Assembly: GCA_030447865.1 (NCBI GenBank) | Contig: JAUJOD010000002.1 | Span: forward strand, 193,881 to 257,880 | Source of the DNA: Nocardioidaceae bacterium | Lineage (GTDB): Bacteria > Actinomycetota > Actinomycetes > Propionibacteriales > Nocardioidaceae | Direction: 5' to 3' | DNA length: 64,000 nt | In this document: one piece after another, positions 50,347 to 62,149 of the stretch | How positions within the stretch are numbered: position 1 is the first letter of the stretch | Layout of the letters: each line of letters opens with the position of its first letter | Position numbers and translations under genes: made by a program | The notes under the pieces: model-generated | Database searches by the model: none | What the model was told of the DNA's origin: nothing | Seen by the model: only the letters and a program-made list of their open reading frames with translations

Positions 50347-52325
50347 GACTGCTCCTGCAGGATTTCACCGGTGGCGGTGTTGATGGCCGCAGCCGGAGAC
50401 GCCGACGTCTGCAGAGCTGCCACGATCGCACCTGCACTGCGGGGACCGAAACCAGGAAGGGCTGCGATCTCCTCCACCGAGGCGGCTCGCAGCTTCTTCA
50501 GCGAGCCGAAATGCCGCAGCAGCACTCTCCTCCTCACCTCACCGAGGCCAGGCACTTCGTCGAGCACGCTCTCGACCATCGTCTTCGAGCGCCGGCCACG
50601 GTGGTGGGCGATCGCGAACCGGTGGGCCTCGTCGCGCACTCGCTGCAGCAGGTAGAGACCTTCGCTCGTGCGGGGCAGGATCACCGGGTCGGTCTGGCCG
50701 GGAAGCCACACCTCCTCGAGACGTTTCGCGAGCCCGACGACCGGGACGTCGTCGATACCAAGCTCGTCAAGCGCTCGTTGGGCGGCCGCGACCTGCGGTG
50801 GTCCGCCGTCGACGACCACCAGGCCCGGCGCGTAGGCGAACTTCCGCGGGCGCCCGGTGTCGGGATCGATCAGCACCGGCGCGCTGTCGTCGACGGTCAC
50901 GCCGAGATCGACCGCACTGGAGTCGGCACGCTCATCGAGGAGCCGCTTGAAGCGCCGTGACACCGTCTCGTGCATCGCGGCCACGTCGTTCTGCCCGTCG
51001 ACCCCTCGGATGACGAAGCGCCGGTAGTCGCTCTTGCGGGCCAGTCCGTCCTCGAACACCACCATCGAGGCGACGATCTCGGTGCCCTGCAGGTTGGACA
51101 CGTCGAAGCACTCGATACGCAGCGGCGCCTCGGGCAGACCGAGCGACTGCTGTAGCTCCTCCAGCGCTCGACCGCGGGTGGTCAGGTCGCTGGCGCGCTT
51201 GGTCTTGTGCAGCGCCAACGACTGCTTGGCGTTGCGCGCCACGGTCTCCATCAGCGCCCGCTTGTCGCCACGCTGCGGCACCCGCACCGCGACCTTGCTC
51301 CCCCGCTTCTCGGTCAGCCAGGTCGTCAGCGTGGCAGTGTCGTCGGGCTGGCGAGGGATCAGCACCTCGCGGGGGATCGCATTACCCGCCTCAGCGTCAT
51401 ACACCTGGATCAAGAAGCGCCTCAGCAGCTCGGGCAGCTCGGCGTCGTCGACGCGGTCGGCGACCCAGCCGCGTTGACCGCGGACGCGGCCGGCGCGCAC
51501 GTAGAACACCTGGACGGCGATCTCGAGCGGATCCTCGGCTACGGCGATCACGTCGGCGTCGGTGCCGTCGGGAAGCACGACGGCCGCCCGCTCCATCGCC
51601 CGCTTGAGTGCGCCGATGTCGTCACGCAGTCGAGCCGCCCGCTCGAACTCCGTCGCGGCGGAGGCCGCCTGCATCTCCCGCTCCAGCCGGCGCAGGTGCT
51701 GGGCGGTCTGACCGGAGATGAACGTGCAGAAGTCCTCGGCGATCGCTCGATGCTCCTCGGGTGAGACCCGGCCGACACAGGGCGCGGCGCACTTGCCGAT
51801 GTAGCCGAGCAGGCACGGCCGCCCGATCTGCGCGCTGCGGTTGAACACTCCCTGCGAGCACGACCGCATCGGGAACACGCGCAGCAGCAGGTCGACCGTC
51901 TCCCGGATCGCCCAGGCGTGCGAGTACGGCCCGAAGTAGCGCACCCCCTTCTTCTTCGGCCCGCTGCCCACCATCACTCGGGGAAACTCCTCGTTCAACG
52001 TGACCGCCAACCAGGGGTACGACTTGTCGTCGCGGTACTTGACGTTGAACCGGGGGTCGAACTCCTTGATCCAGGAGTACTCCAGCTGCAGTGCCTCGAC
52101 CTCGGTCTGCACGACGGTCCACTCCACCGAGGCGGCGGTCGTCACCATGCTGGCCGTGCGGGAGTGCAGGTTGGCGGGGTCCTGGAAGTACGACGACACC
52201 CGGGAGCGCAGCGATTTCGCCTTGCCGACATAGATGACGCGGCCCCGTGCATCGCGGAAGCGGTAGACGCCCGGAGCGTCGGGGATGGAGCCCGAAGTGG
52301 GCCGGTACGTTGACGGGTCGGGCAC
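50343..52325 (-). CDS. uvrC: Excinuclease ABC subunit C
   Basis: UvrC makes both incisions in nucleotide excision repair. This 660-residue protein has the GIY-YIG nuclease at the N-terminus (PGVYRFRD and [10 protein letters not shown], residues 18-40), a cysteine-containing [13 protein letters not shown] region, a UVR motif (about residues 205-240), the RNase H-like C nuclease ([29 protein letters not shown]) and C-terminal helix-hairpin-helix repeats ([11 protein letters not shown]). The chosen start is GTG at 52325. The uvrA gene is 1.3 kb away. Confidence 0.95.
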   Translation of the reverse strand: MPDPSTYRPTSGSIPDAPGVYRFRDARGRVIYVGKAKSLRSRVSSYFQDPANLHSRTASMVTTAASVEWTVVQTEVEALQLEYSWIKEFDPRFNVKYRDDKSYPWLAVTLNEEFPRVMVGSGPKKKGVRYFGPYSHAWAIRETVDLLLRVFPMRSCSQGVFNRSAQIGRPCLLGYIGKCAAPCVGRVSPEEHRAIAEDFCTFISGQTAQHLRRLEREMQAASAATEFERAARLRDDIGALKRAMERAAVVLPDGTDADVIAVAEDPLEIAVQVFYVRAGRVRGQRGWVADRVDDAELPELLRRFLIQVYDAEAGNAIPREVLIPRQPDDTATLTTWLTEKRGSKVAVRVPQRGDKRALMETVARNAKQSLALHKTKRASDLTTRGRALEELQQSLGLPEAPLRIECFDVSNLQGTEIVASMVVFEDGLARKSDYRRFVIRGVDGQNDVAAMHETVSRRFKRLLDERADSSAVDLGVTVDDSAPVLIDPDTGRPRKFAYAPGLVVVDGGPPQVAAAQRALDELGIDDVPVVGLAKRLEEVWLPGQTDPVILPRTSEGLYLLQRVRDEAHRFAIAHHRGRRSKTMVESVLDEVPGLGEVRRRVLLRHFGSLKKLRAASVEEIAALPGFGPRSAGAIVAALQTSASPAAAINTATGEILQEQS

Positions 52326-52482
52326 GCCTCCCACCTTACGAGCCGCGTCCGACGACACCCCTGACGTGGACGCCCGGATCTCGGGAGCATGACCCCTCGA
52401 CACGCTAGCTTCTTGTCTGCCCGAGTGCGGACAGGGAGTGCACCCTGTCCCCCCATCGTCAGCAAGGGTCACAGGGGGACCA

Positions 52483-52971
52483 TTGACCAACTATCCAGCG
52501 CCACCGCCGTCCGAAGGTTACGGCCAGAACACGCCGGCCGAGCCACCACCTGCCATCAAGACGTCTGTCAACATCGTCTGGGCGTCCGTCGCACTTGCTG
52601 TCATCAGCACCATTCTCACCTTCGTCTATCTCGACGACATCGTCGAGGCGGCCGAGGTCAGCCTCAACAGCCCCGAGGCAGACGCCGCCCGCACCGGAGC
52701 CATCGTCGCGTCCGTCATCGCCTTGTTGATCTTCGGAGCATTGTGGATCTTGCTCGGCATCTTCTTGCGCAAGGGCGCCAACTGGGCCCGCATCGTGCTG
52801 ACGGTGCTGGCGGCACTCGGCCTGCTTGGCGGTCTCTACAACTCGTCCCAGGATCTGCCTGCTGTCCTGCAGGTGCTCAACGTCATACAGATGGCGCTGT
52901 ATGTGGCGCTGCTCGTCTTCATGTGGAAGCGGGAGTCTTCGGACTACATCGCAGCCCAACGGGCCGGCTAG
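52483..52971 (+). CDS. Small four-helix membrane protein, unknown
   Basis: In this 162-residue protein a Pro-rich N-terminus (residues 1-22, [13 protein letters not shown]) precedes four predicted membrane segments (about residues 28-50, 72-97, 101-120 and 129-149). Such proteins are common and uncharacterised in actinobacteria. The TTG start at 52483 has a strong AGGGGG ribosome site five bases upstream. It is divergent from uvrC and convergent with the Rieske gene. Confidence 0.72.
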   Translation: MTNYPAPPPSEGYGQNTPAEPPPAIKTSVNIVWASVALAVISTILTFVYLDDIVEAAEVSLNSPEADAARTGAIVASVIALLIFGALWILLGIFLRKGANWARIVLTVLAALGLLGGLYNSSQDLPAVLQVLNVIQMALYVALLVFMWKRESSDYIAAQRAG

Positions 52972-52978
52972 GCCGACG

Positions 52979-53533
52979 TCACCCGAGGGAGATCTCGGAG
53001 CCTGCGACGATAAGCGGCTTCTCCGGCAGCGGGGCCTGAGCGGGGCCTGTTACCGGCGAGCCATCCGCGATGGAGAACTGGCTGCCGTGGCAGATGCAGT
53101 TGATCGTGCCGTCGCTGACGTTGTCGACGGGGCAGCCGGCATGCGTACAGCTCGAGGAGAAGGCGTTGAACATCCCCGGTTTCGGCTGGGTGATCACGAC
53201 CCCCTGGTCGGCGAGGACGAGCCCCCCGCCTTCGGGGACCTCGCTGGTCTGGGCCAGCACGGTGCCCGAGCCACCGGATCCGTTCGCCCCTGCACCGGTT
53301 TCTCCCCTGCCACCTGACGGCCCGGCCGAGCCAGGCCCCGTCGGCGTCTCCGAGCCTTCCGTGGACGAGCCCGAACCGCAGGCGGTGACGAACGGCACAG
53401 TGACACCGGCAACGACCGCACCGCGCAGCATGGTGCGGCGGCTTGGTGTAGCCGGGCGTCCGTTGGCCGCAGCGGCTGGTTCGGGCGTCGGTTCGGCTGC
53501 GTCTTGCCGTGCTGGGGAGGCTGCACTGCCCAT
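52979..53533 (-). CDS. Tat-exported Rieske [2Fe-2S] lipoprotein
   Basis: In this 184-residue protein a twin-arginine signal (RRTMLRGAVVAG, Arg32-Arg33) leads to a lipobox-like VTAC (Cys52), then a Ser/Gly-rich linker and a Rieske domain. Cluster ligands are Cys129/His131 (CTH) and Cys146/His149 (CICH), with Cys134 and Cys148 placed for the usual disulfide. It probably acts as an electron carrier outside the membrane. It is not next to cytochrome bc genes, so its partner is unknown. Confidence 0.88.
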   Translation of the reverse strand: MGSAASPARQDAAEPTPEPAAAANGRPATPSRRTMLRGAVVAGVTVPFVTACGSGSSTEGSETPTGPGSAGPSGGRGETGAGANGSGGSGTVLAQTSEVPEGGGLVLADQGVVITQPKPGMFNAFSSSCTHAGCPVDNVSDGTINCICHGSQFSIADGSPVTGPAQAPLPEKPLIVAGSEISLG

Positions 53534-53592
53534 GATGCTCCTTCGTCGGGTTAGTCCAGCGTACGGAGACCGGTCTCCTGCCCCCCAGCGAC

Positions 53593-53622
53593 TTGTCAGA
53601 AGCCATTCGACCTATAGGTCGA

Positions 53623-53636
<14 letters not shown>
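53593..53636. repeat. 44-bp palindromic repeat, copy B
   Basis: Same element as at 7465-7508. The arms are TTGTCAGAA and TTCTGACAA and the core is TCGACCTATAGGTCGA, a perfect 16-base palindrome. Read in reverse complement it agrees with copy A at 40 of 44 positions. The uvrA stop codon (53623-53625) lies inside it, so the repeat forms the last codons and 3' end of uvrA and could act as its terminator. Confidence 0.85.
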
Positions 53637-56514
<2,878 letters not shown>

Positions 56515-56708
56515 TCGTCACCTTCCACCCACGAGACGGTGCTGCGGCAACGCCTCGCGGCGCGCGGCAGCGGGAGCCGTTCGAACACCTGTTCGCCATC
56601 GTAGGCGACATCGACCGGGAAAGGCGACAGAGTGTCGCGGCAAGTCGGCATCGCCGATCCATTGTGCGGCACGGATCAAGCCGAGGTCGAACGCGGTAGG
56701 TTCGCCTC

Positions 56709-57416
56709 ATGTCTGACGCGGTCACGACCTCTATCGAAGCGCTTGCTGCCTCCACCGGGGCCTTGCAGCACAGCATCGCCGACCTGACTGACGAGCAGGC
56801 CAGCGCCGCCTCTGGGTTGCCCGTTTGGACCCGAGCGCACGTGCTCACCCATATCGCGCGCAACGCTGACGCGATGGTGAATCTGGTGACGTCCGCGCGA
56901 ACCCGTCGGCACATCCCCATGTATCCCAGCCGCGCGGAGCGTGACGCTGACATCGAGCGTGGCGCCGGGCGGTCCGCCGAGGAGCTCGTCGGCGACGTAC
57001 ACGCGTCGCACGAGCGGTTGATGGCGGAACTCGCCGGGATGGGGCCTGCCGACTGGGCTGCACCTATCCGGTACGGCGCCGACGACCGTGCGGGCGACGC
57101 CAGCTTGATCCCGGCGCTGCGCCGCAGTGAGGTGGAGGTTCACCATCTCGACCTCGACCTCGCTACACACTGGCGCACTGGCCCCCCGACTTCGTCGAGC
57201 CGATGCTCGAGCGGGTCGCAGCGGACTTCAGTGCCCGTGACGACACCCCACCGCTGACGCTGGTCGGTAACGACGAGCGCCGCTGGCTCATCAGGGGTGG
57301 TGGACAGGAGGTGTCGGGGCCCGCGCCCGGCGCTCCTAGGCTGGCTGCTCGGGCGTACGGACAGCACAGGGCTCACAACCGAGGGCGACCTGCCGAAACT
57401 TGGAGCATGGCGATGA
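56709..57416 (+). pseudogene. Mycothiol-dependent maleylpyruvate isomerase family, two frameshifts
   Basis: This is a DinB-like mycothiol-dependent enzyme with the N-terminal WTRAHVLTHIARNADAM (metal His) and RRSEVEVHHLDLDL (second His pair). At about 57160-57166 one base seems missing: the expected YTLAHWPPDFVEPMLERV is in another frame. At about 57315-57322 (GGGGCCC) one base seems extra, and the family-like ending ALLGWLLGRTDSTGLTTEGD returns to the first frame, stopping at 57416 with an ATGA overlap into the next gene. As written the chain stops at 57257. Two compensating indels suggest sequencing error or early decay. Confidence 0.8.
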
Positions 57417-58066
57417 CCTACACCGGCAAGGTGAGACCCGGCGGTCCGCCCGCCGTCCGGGATCTCGCCGACCTAGCCATCACGAAGATGTCGGTCGGTC
57501 ATATGGACAACAACGCCTATCTGTTGCGGTGCCAGCACACCGGTGAGCAGCTTCTCATCGACGCGGCCAACGAGCCGGACCGACTGCTTAAGCTGATCGG
57601 CCCGGACGGACTGGCAAGGGTCGTCACCACCCACCGGCACGGAGACCACTGGCAGGGCTTGCAGGCGGTCGTCGACGCGACGGGGGCGGAGACCGTCGCG
57701 GGTGCTGATGACGCGGCGGGGATTCCTGTCGAGACCGCCCGACCGGTACGGGACGGCGAGCGGGTCGCCGTCGGCGACTGCGAGCTCCAGGTCATCCACC
57801 TCGTTGGCCACACCCCTGGGTCGATCGCGCTGCTGTACGACGACCCGACCGGCCCGCCTCATCTGTGGACCGGCGACTCTCTGTTCCCCGGTGGTCCTGG
57901 CAGGACAACAACTCCTGAGGACTTCAACAGCCTGATGTCAGACCTGCAGGCGAAGATCTTCGACCGGCTACCGGACGAGACGTGGTTCTACCCGGGCCAC
58001 GGGAACGACTCAACCCTCGGCGCCGAACGCGGCTCCATCCCGGAGTGGCGAGCCCGCGGCTGGTAA
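57413..58066 (+). CDS. MBL-fold metallo-hydrolase
   Basis: This is a 217-residue metallo-beta-lactamase-fold hydrolase of glyoxalase II type. Metal ligands are visible as THRHGDH (His74, His76, Asp78, His79), GHTPGS, TGDSLF and YPGHG. The ATG at 57413 overlaps the stop of the mycothiol enzyme (ATGA); an ATG at 57407 is also possible. The pairing with a mycothiol-dependent enzyme suggests a thiol-adduct detoxification step, which is inference. Confidence 0.88.
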   Translation: MTYTGKVRPGGPPAVRDLADLAITKMSVGHMDNNAYLLRCQHTGEQLLIDAANEPDRLLKLIGPDGLARVVTTHRHGDHWQGLQAVVDATGAETVAGADDAAGIPVETARPVRDGERVAVGDCELQVIHLVGHTPGSIALLYDDPTGPPHLWTGDSLFPGGPGRTTTPEDFNSLMSDLQAKIFDRLPDETWFYPGHGNDSTLGAERGSIPEWRARGW

Positions 58067-58086
58067 GCGGGCTGCCGGGAATGAAA

Positions 58087-58157
58087 CCGAAACCTGACCG
58101 AAGTGCCGTCCCGAGCCGTTTTTCGGGTGTCAGCGAAGACTTCGGTCAGGCTTTCGG
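58087..58157. repeat. Long inverted repeat (71 bp)
   Basis: The left arm CCGAAACCTGACCGAAGTG (58087-58105) and right arm (58138-58157) are complementary over about 18 positions with one bulged base. The 32-base loop contains a second CCCGA/TCGGG pairing. It lies between the MBL gene and the serine hydrolase gene on the same strand, so it may be a terminator or attenuator; its size also fits a dispersed repeat. Confidence 0.7.
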
Positions 58158-58194
58158 CGGCCAGAGGTAACGAGGGACAACCTAGGCTGAGCCG

Positions 58195-59028
58195 GTGCCC
58201 CCTGCTCTGCAGACTTTTCTGGCTCGGCTACCGGCCGCCGGAGTGTTCTCGGTGTGGGTAGCGCCCGTGCAGGCAGAACCGTGGGCCGTCCACGAGGAAC
58301 ACCGGCAGCACTATGCCGCGAGCACGATGAAGCTGGCGGTCGTCATTGCCGCCTACCGGTTGGCAGACGCAGGCAAACTCGACCTCGACCAGGCGGTCAA
58401 GATCCGCAACGAGTTCGTCTCCGCCGCGCGCACCGGCACCGGCATCGCAAGCTTCTCCATGGATCACGCCGACGACAGCGATCCTGAGCCGTGGCGACGG
58501 ATGGGATGCGAAGTCGCGTTGCGCTGGCTGTGCTACCGCACGATCGTGCGGTCAAGCAACCTGGCAACCAATCTCGTCCTGGACCATGTCGGCGTCGACG
58601 CAGTGACCGAGACGCTGATCCACCTGGGCGCTACGAACTCCGTGGTGTCGCGCGGCATCGAGGACGCACCGGCTCGGGCGGCGGGCCTCGACAACCTCGT
58701 GACGGCTGCCGACCTTGGGCTGACCTTTCAGGCGCTGGCGGCTGATCGCGCAGCCTCCCCGCCCGCCTGTCGGGAGATCCTGTCCGTCCTCGGCGCGCAG
58801 CAGATCAACGACGCTCTTCCGGCCGGGCTTCCCCCGGGCACCCGGGTGGCACACAAGTCCGGCTGGATCGAGGGGGTGTCTCATGACGCGGGCATCGTCT
58901 GGCCCTCCGACGCCGCACCGTTCGTCTTTGCCATGTGTACGACATCGGACCTCGAGGAGCAGGAAGGCTTGGACCTCATCGCGGCGGGCGCGGCTGCGGC
59001 CTGGAGGGACCGTAAGGTGCTGGGGTGA
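58195..59028 (+). CDS. Class A beta-lactamase-like serine hydrolase
   Basis: This 277-residue protein has the three penicillin-recognising motifs: Ser43-x-x-Lys46 (STMK), Ser120-x-Asn122 (SSN) and Lys221-Ser-Gly (KSG). No signal peptide is evident, so it is probably cytoplasmic and not a secreted lactamase. It overlaps the epimerase gene (GTGA), followed by an NlpC/P60 gene, so a role in cutting murein peptides (amidase or carboxypeptidase) is likely. The start is GTG at 58195. Confidence 0.82.
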   Translation: MPPALQTFLARLPAAGVFSVWVAPVQAEPWAVHEEHRQHYAASTMKLAVVIAAYRLADAGKLDLDQAVKIRNEFVSAARTGTGIASFSMDHADDSDPEPWRRMGCEVALRWLCYRTIVRSSNLATNLVLDHVGVDAVTETLIHLGATNSVVSRGIEDAPARAAGLDNLVTAADLGLTFQALAADRAASPPACREILSVLGAQQINDALPAGLPPGTRVAHKSGWIEGVSHDAGIVWPSDAAPFVFAMCTTSDLEEQEGLDLIAAGAAAAWRDRKVLG

Positions 59029-60101
59029 CGACGATCACCGAGGTGCGCTGTCATCGGTTGGAGGCGGCGCTGCACACGCCGTTCGTCACCGCCCTTCGTT
59101 CGACGCGCACGTTGGAGACGCTCGTGGTCGAGCTCGGCACGGAGGACGGGCTGCGTGGCTTCGGCGAGGCGCCGCAGGTATGGCGGGTGACCGGCGAATC
59201 GCTGGCGGGCGCCGAGGCTTGTCTCAGTGGTCCGCTGAAGGACGTGGTGCTCGACCGAGCACCGGCTGATCTGCATGACCTCCTGGTGGCCACGTCATCG
59301 GCTGTTGCTGGCAACTTCGGCGCGAAGGCAGCGGTCGACGTCGCCCTACACGACCTGGCCGCCCGCCTGGCCGGGGTTTCTCTACCCCGGTTCCTCGGGA
59401 GCACGCGACATGAGGTTTCGACCGACGTGACGATCGCCGCCGGCGACGTCGACGAGCTCGCATCGAGCGCCGCGGAGCGGGTGAAGGCGGGCTTTGGGGT
59501 TCTCAAACTCAAGGTCGGCACCGACGCGGCAACCGACTGCAGCAGAGTGCAGGCCGTTCGCGAGTCGGTCGGTGCCGACGTGGTGATCAGGCTGGACGCA
59601 AACCAGGGTTGGTCTGCTCGCCAGGCTGTCGCAGTGATCAGGTCGCTCGAGGACGCAGGGGTGGGTGTCGAGTTCGTCGAGCAGCCGGTGCCGGCAGCCG
59701 ACATCGAGGGGCTGGCAGCCGTGACTGCCGCCGTGGATACCCCGGTCCTCGCCGACGAGTCGTGCTTCGGACTGCGCGATCTCAGCCGCATCATCGAGAG
59801 CCGCGCCGCTGACCTGGTGAACGTCAAGCTCGCCAAGTGCGGCGGACTGCGGGTAGCCCGGGCCATGCTCGAGCTCGCCGCAGCGCACGGCGTCGGCACC
59901 CTCGTCGGGTCGATGATGGAGGGCCCGATCGGTGTGGGCGCGGCGGCCAGCCTGGTGGCGGCGTACGGGACAACCGCGATCAGCGATCTCGACGCAGCCT
60001 GGTGGCTCGCCTCCTCCCCCGTTGTCGGCGGGCTGATGTACGACGGTGCAACGATCACGCTGCCGGAAACCCCAGGCCTTGGTATCGAGGCGCTGGCATG
60101 A
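59025..60101 (+). CDS. L-Ala-D/L-Glu epimerase-type enolase superfamily enzyme
   Basis: This is a 358-residue enolase-superfamily protein. The KxK motif is Lys161/Lys163 (LKLKVG), metal ligands are Asp191 (DANQGW), Glu219 (EQPVP) and Asp244 (ADES), and the second base is Lys268 (NVKLAKCGG). The ISDLDAAWWL region near the end matches dipeptide epimerases. It probably epimerises L-Ala-D-Glu from cell-wall turnover; other dipeptides are possible. It overlaps both neighbours by four bases. Confidence 0.87.
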   Translation: MTTITEVRCHRLEAALHTPFVTALRSTRTLETLVVELGTEDGLRGFGEAPQVWRVTGESLAGAEACLSGPLKDVVLDRAPADLHDLLVATSSAVAGNFGAKAAVDVALHDLAARLAGVSLPRFLGSTRHEVSTDVTIAAGDVDELASSAAERVKAGFGVLKLKVGTDAATDCSRVQAVRESVGADVVIRLDANQGWSARQAVAVIRSLEDAGVGVEFVEQPVPAADIEGLAAVTAAVDTPVLADESCFGLRDLSRIIESRAADLVNVKLAKCGGLRVARAMLELAAAHGVGTLVGSMMEGPIGVGAAASLVAAYGTTAISDLDAAWWLASSPVVGGLMYDGATITLPETPGLGIEALA

Positions 60102-60823
60102 CGACGTTCGAGGTGGTGGTCGATGTAGCGACCGGCTGGACCTCGCCGACCGCACCCCGGGAGCTTGACGCTCCTGCGATTGCGGACCAGCCTGACCTCG
60201 CCGCCTGGACGCAGTCGCTCGACGGTGCGGCGCGGCTAGGGCTGCACGGTCGCACACTGACCCAGCTGGTCCGAGGCGAGCCTGTCCTGCTCATCGAGCA
60301 AGCGGGTGAGTGGGTCAAGGTGGCAGCCCCCTGGCAGCCTGCTCCCGAGGACGTTCGCGGCTATCCCTGCTGGGTACGCCGCTCCCACCTCGCGGAAGCG
60401 GACCTCCCACGTCCGCCTGCGCCGGCCAATCAGATCGACGTCGACAAGGGGCAGATCACGCGGTTCGCCGGTCAGTTCATTGGGTTGCCCTATCTGTGGG
60501 GAGGCACCTCGCGATGGGGCCTGGACTGCTCCGGCTTGGTGCACCTGGCGCACCGGGCAGCCGGTGCCGTCGTACCCCGGGATGCCTCGGCTCAACAAGC
60601 CACCGCCATACCGGTGGAACTCGGGGAGGAGCAGCCAGGCGACCTCTACTTCTTCGCCCGTGACCACGGCGTTTTCCATGTCGGGTTCGTCACTGGACCG
60701 CGGCGCATGCTGCATGCTCCCGAGGACGCCCCGGACGGGCTGCCAGGTGCCGGCTGCATCGAGGACGCGCCGCTGTCAGTTGAGCGCCGGGGGACTCTCT
60801 ACGCCGCTGGCCGGTTTCTCTGA
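60098..60823 (+). CDS. NlpC/P60 endopeptidase with SH3-like N-terminus
   Basis: In this 241-residue protein the N-terminal 110 residues look like bacterial SH3-type modules (LLIEQAGEWVKVAAPWQP). The C-terminal NlpC/P60 domain has catalytic Cys144 (GLDCSGLVH), His194 (FHVGFV) and His206. No signal peptide is seen. The architecture and company match YkfC-type gamma-D-glutamyl-diamino-acid endopeptidases that recycle murein peptides. The ATG at 60098 overlaps the epimerase stop. Confidence 0.88.
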   Translation: MTTFEVVVDVATGWTSPTAPRELDAPAIADQPDLAAWTQSLDGAARLGLHGRTLTQLVRGEPVLLIEQAGEWVKVAAPWQPAPEDVRGYPCWVRRSHLAEADLPRPPAPANQIDVDKGQITRFAGQFIGLPYLWGGTSRWGLDCSGLVHLAHRAAGAVVPRDASAQQATAIPVELGEEQPGDLYFFARDHGVFHVGFVTGPRRMLHAPEDAPDGLPGAGCIEDAPLSVERRGTLYAAGRFL

Positions 60824-60856
60824 CCGCCCTTGTCGACGCTGATTTGTCGATGCGGC

Positions 60857-61903
60857 TTACTCGCCCGTGTTGTCGCCGTTGTCGTCACTGTCCCAGTCAC
60901 GCCGAGGGCCGGTGCGCACGTCCTGCTCTTCCTCGGTCAACCCGCCAGCCGACACCAGGCTGGCTACCGTCGTGACCGTCAACGTGCCCACGATGACGAG
61001 AAGCGAAAGCCAGATGGGGATCTCCGGTGCCCACGACACGTGCTCACCGCCGTTGATGAACGGCAGCTCGTTCTCGTGGAGCGCATGCAGAAACAGCTTG
61101 ACACCGATGAAGCCGAGCAGGAAGGCCAGGCCGTAGGACAGGTACACCAGTCGCTGCAGCAGACCCCCGATAAGGAAGTACAGCTGACGCAGACCCATCA
61201 GCGCGAAGACGTTAGCGGTGAGGACAAGGTAGGGCTCCTGGGTGAGCCCGTAGATCGCCGGGATCGAGTCCAGGGCGAACAGCAGGTCGGTGGTCCCGAG
61301 GGCCAGCACAACGATGAACATCGGCGTGATCAGCCGCTTGCCATTCTGGTTGACGAAGAGTTTCGCGCGGTCGTACTCCTTCGTCGCCGGGAAACGCTTC
61401 TCGACCCATCGGATCAGCCGGTTCTCCTCGAAGTCGTCCTCGTCCTTGCTTCCCTCCTGGGCCAGCTTCACCGCCGTGTAGACCAAGAACGCGCCGAACA
61501 GATAGAAGATCCAGCTGAACTGCTCAATCGCTGCGGCTCCGACGGCGATGAAGATGCCGCGCATCACCAGCGCCAGCACGATGCCTATCATCAGCGCGGT
61601 CTGCTGATACTGGCGCGGCACGGCGAACTTGTTCAAGATGATGATGAAGATGAAGAGGTTGTCGACCGACAGCGAGTACTCCGTCAGCCAACCGGCGAAG
61701 AACTCGGCGCCGTACTGCCCCCCGGCGAAGAAGAAGACGCCCAGGCCGAACAAAACCGCAGCGCCGATGTAGACGGCGAGGTGCCGACTCACCTCCGCCA
61801 TGGAGGGCTCGTGCGGACGCCGTCCGATGATCAAGACGTCGACCAGCAGGACCGCGGTCGTGATGGTGATGGTGGCCCACCAGACCCAGGGGGCAACTTC
61901 CAT
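60857..61903 (-). CDS. TerC family membrane protein, probable manganese exporter
   Basis: This 348-residue TerC/Alx-type membrane protein has about nine helices and conserved acidic membrane motifs (EYSLSVDNLFIF; TTDLLFALDSIPAI). TerC-family proteins of this kind export manganese. The C-terminus is hydrophilic and acidic. The ATG at 61903 has a GGAGGA site nine bases away that can be masked by an upstream RNA element (see the riboswitch). It is convergent with the NlpC/P60 gene. Confidence 0.92.
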   Translation of the reverse strand: MEVAPWVWWATITITTAVLLVDVLIIGRRPHEPSMAEVSRHLAVYIGAAVLFGLGVFFFAGGQYGAEFFAGWLTEYSLSVDNLFIFIIILNKFAVPRQYQQTALMIGIVLALVMRGIFIAVGAAAIEQFSWIFYLFGAFLVYTAVKLAQEGSKDEDDFEENRLIRWVEKRFPATKEYDRAKLFVNQNGKRLITPMFIVVLALGTTDLLFALDSIPAIYGLTQEPYLVLTANVFALMGLRQLYFLIGGLLQRLVYLSYGLAFLLGFIGVKLFLHALHENELPFINGGEHVSWAPEIPIWLSLLVIVGTLTVTTVASLVSAGGLTEEEQDVRTGPRRDWDSDDNGDNTGE

Positions 61904-61912
61904 GTGCGCGCA

Positions 61913-61950
61913 TCCTCCGGAGAGTTCACGGGCGCGCCAAGGACGCGCCC
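61913..61950 (-). promoter_or_regulatory. Expression platform of the terC leader
   Basis: The terC ribosome site CCGGAGGA (61913-61920) is complementary over seven bases to CCTCCGG (61965-61971), which is also the 3' strand of the riboswitch closing helix. A perfect hairpin, GGGCGCG / CGCGCCC (61930-61950), sits between them. This predicts translational control: closing helix formed, ribosome site free; helix open, site masked. Confidence 0.55.
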
Positions 61951-61963
61951 TGATAGGACTAGC

Positions 61964-62081
61964 TCCGGAGGTCTCTTCCGCTCAGCGATCCGGCTGAGCC
62001 AGCGGTGCCGGGAGTGGTCGACGTACGCCGACCAAGAGCCGTGATGACGACACTGCTGCGAAGGAATACTCCCCTCCACCT
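61964..62081 (-). ncRNA. Candidate yybP-ykoY manganese riboswitch
   Basis: Reading the minus strand, GGTGGAGGGGAGTATTCC opens the element (62080 downward), followed by GTCGTCATCAC (62041-62051) and GGAAGAGACCTCCGG at its end. GGGGAGTA, GTCGTCA and AGACC are the conserved loops of the yybP-ykoY class, and GGAGG/CCTCC closes helix P1. This class binds Mn2+ and commonly precedes TerC-type exporters, as here. Identified by eye only. Confidence 0.75.
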
Positions 62082-62149
62082 GGCTGGGATTCTCGCAGAA
62101 CGGCGGCTTCCAACCAAACAGCCGCAGGCAGCGGGGCTACGCTCCTCGG

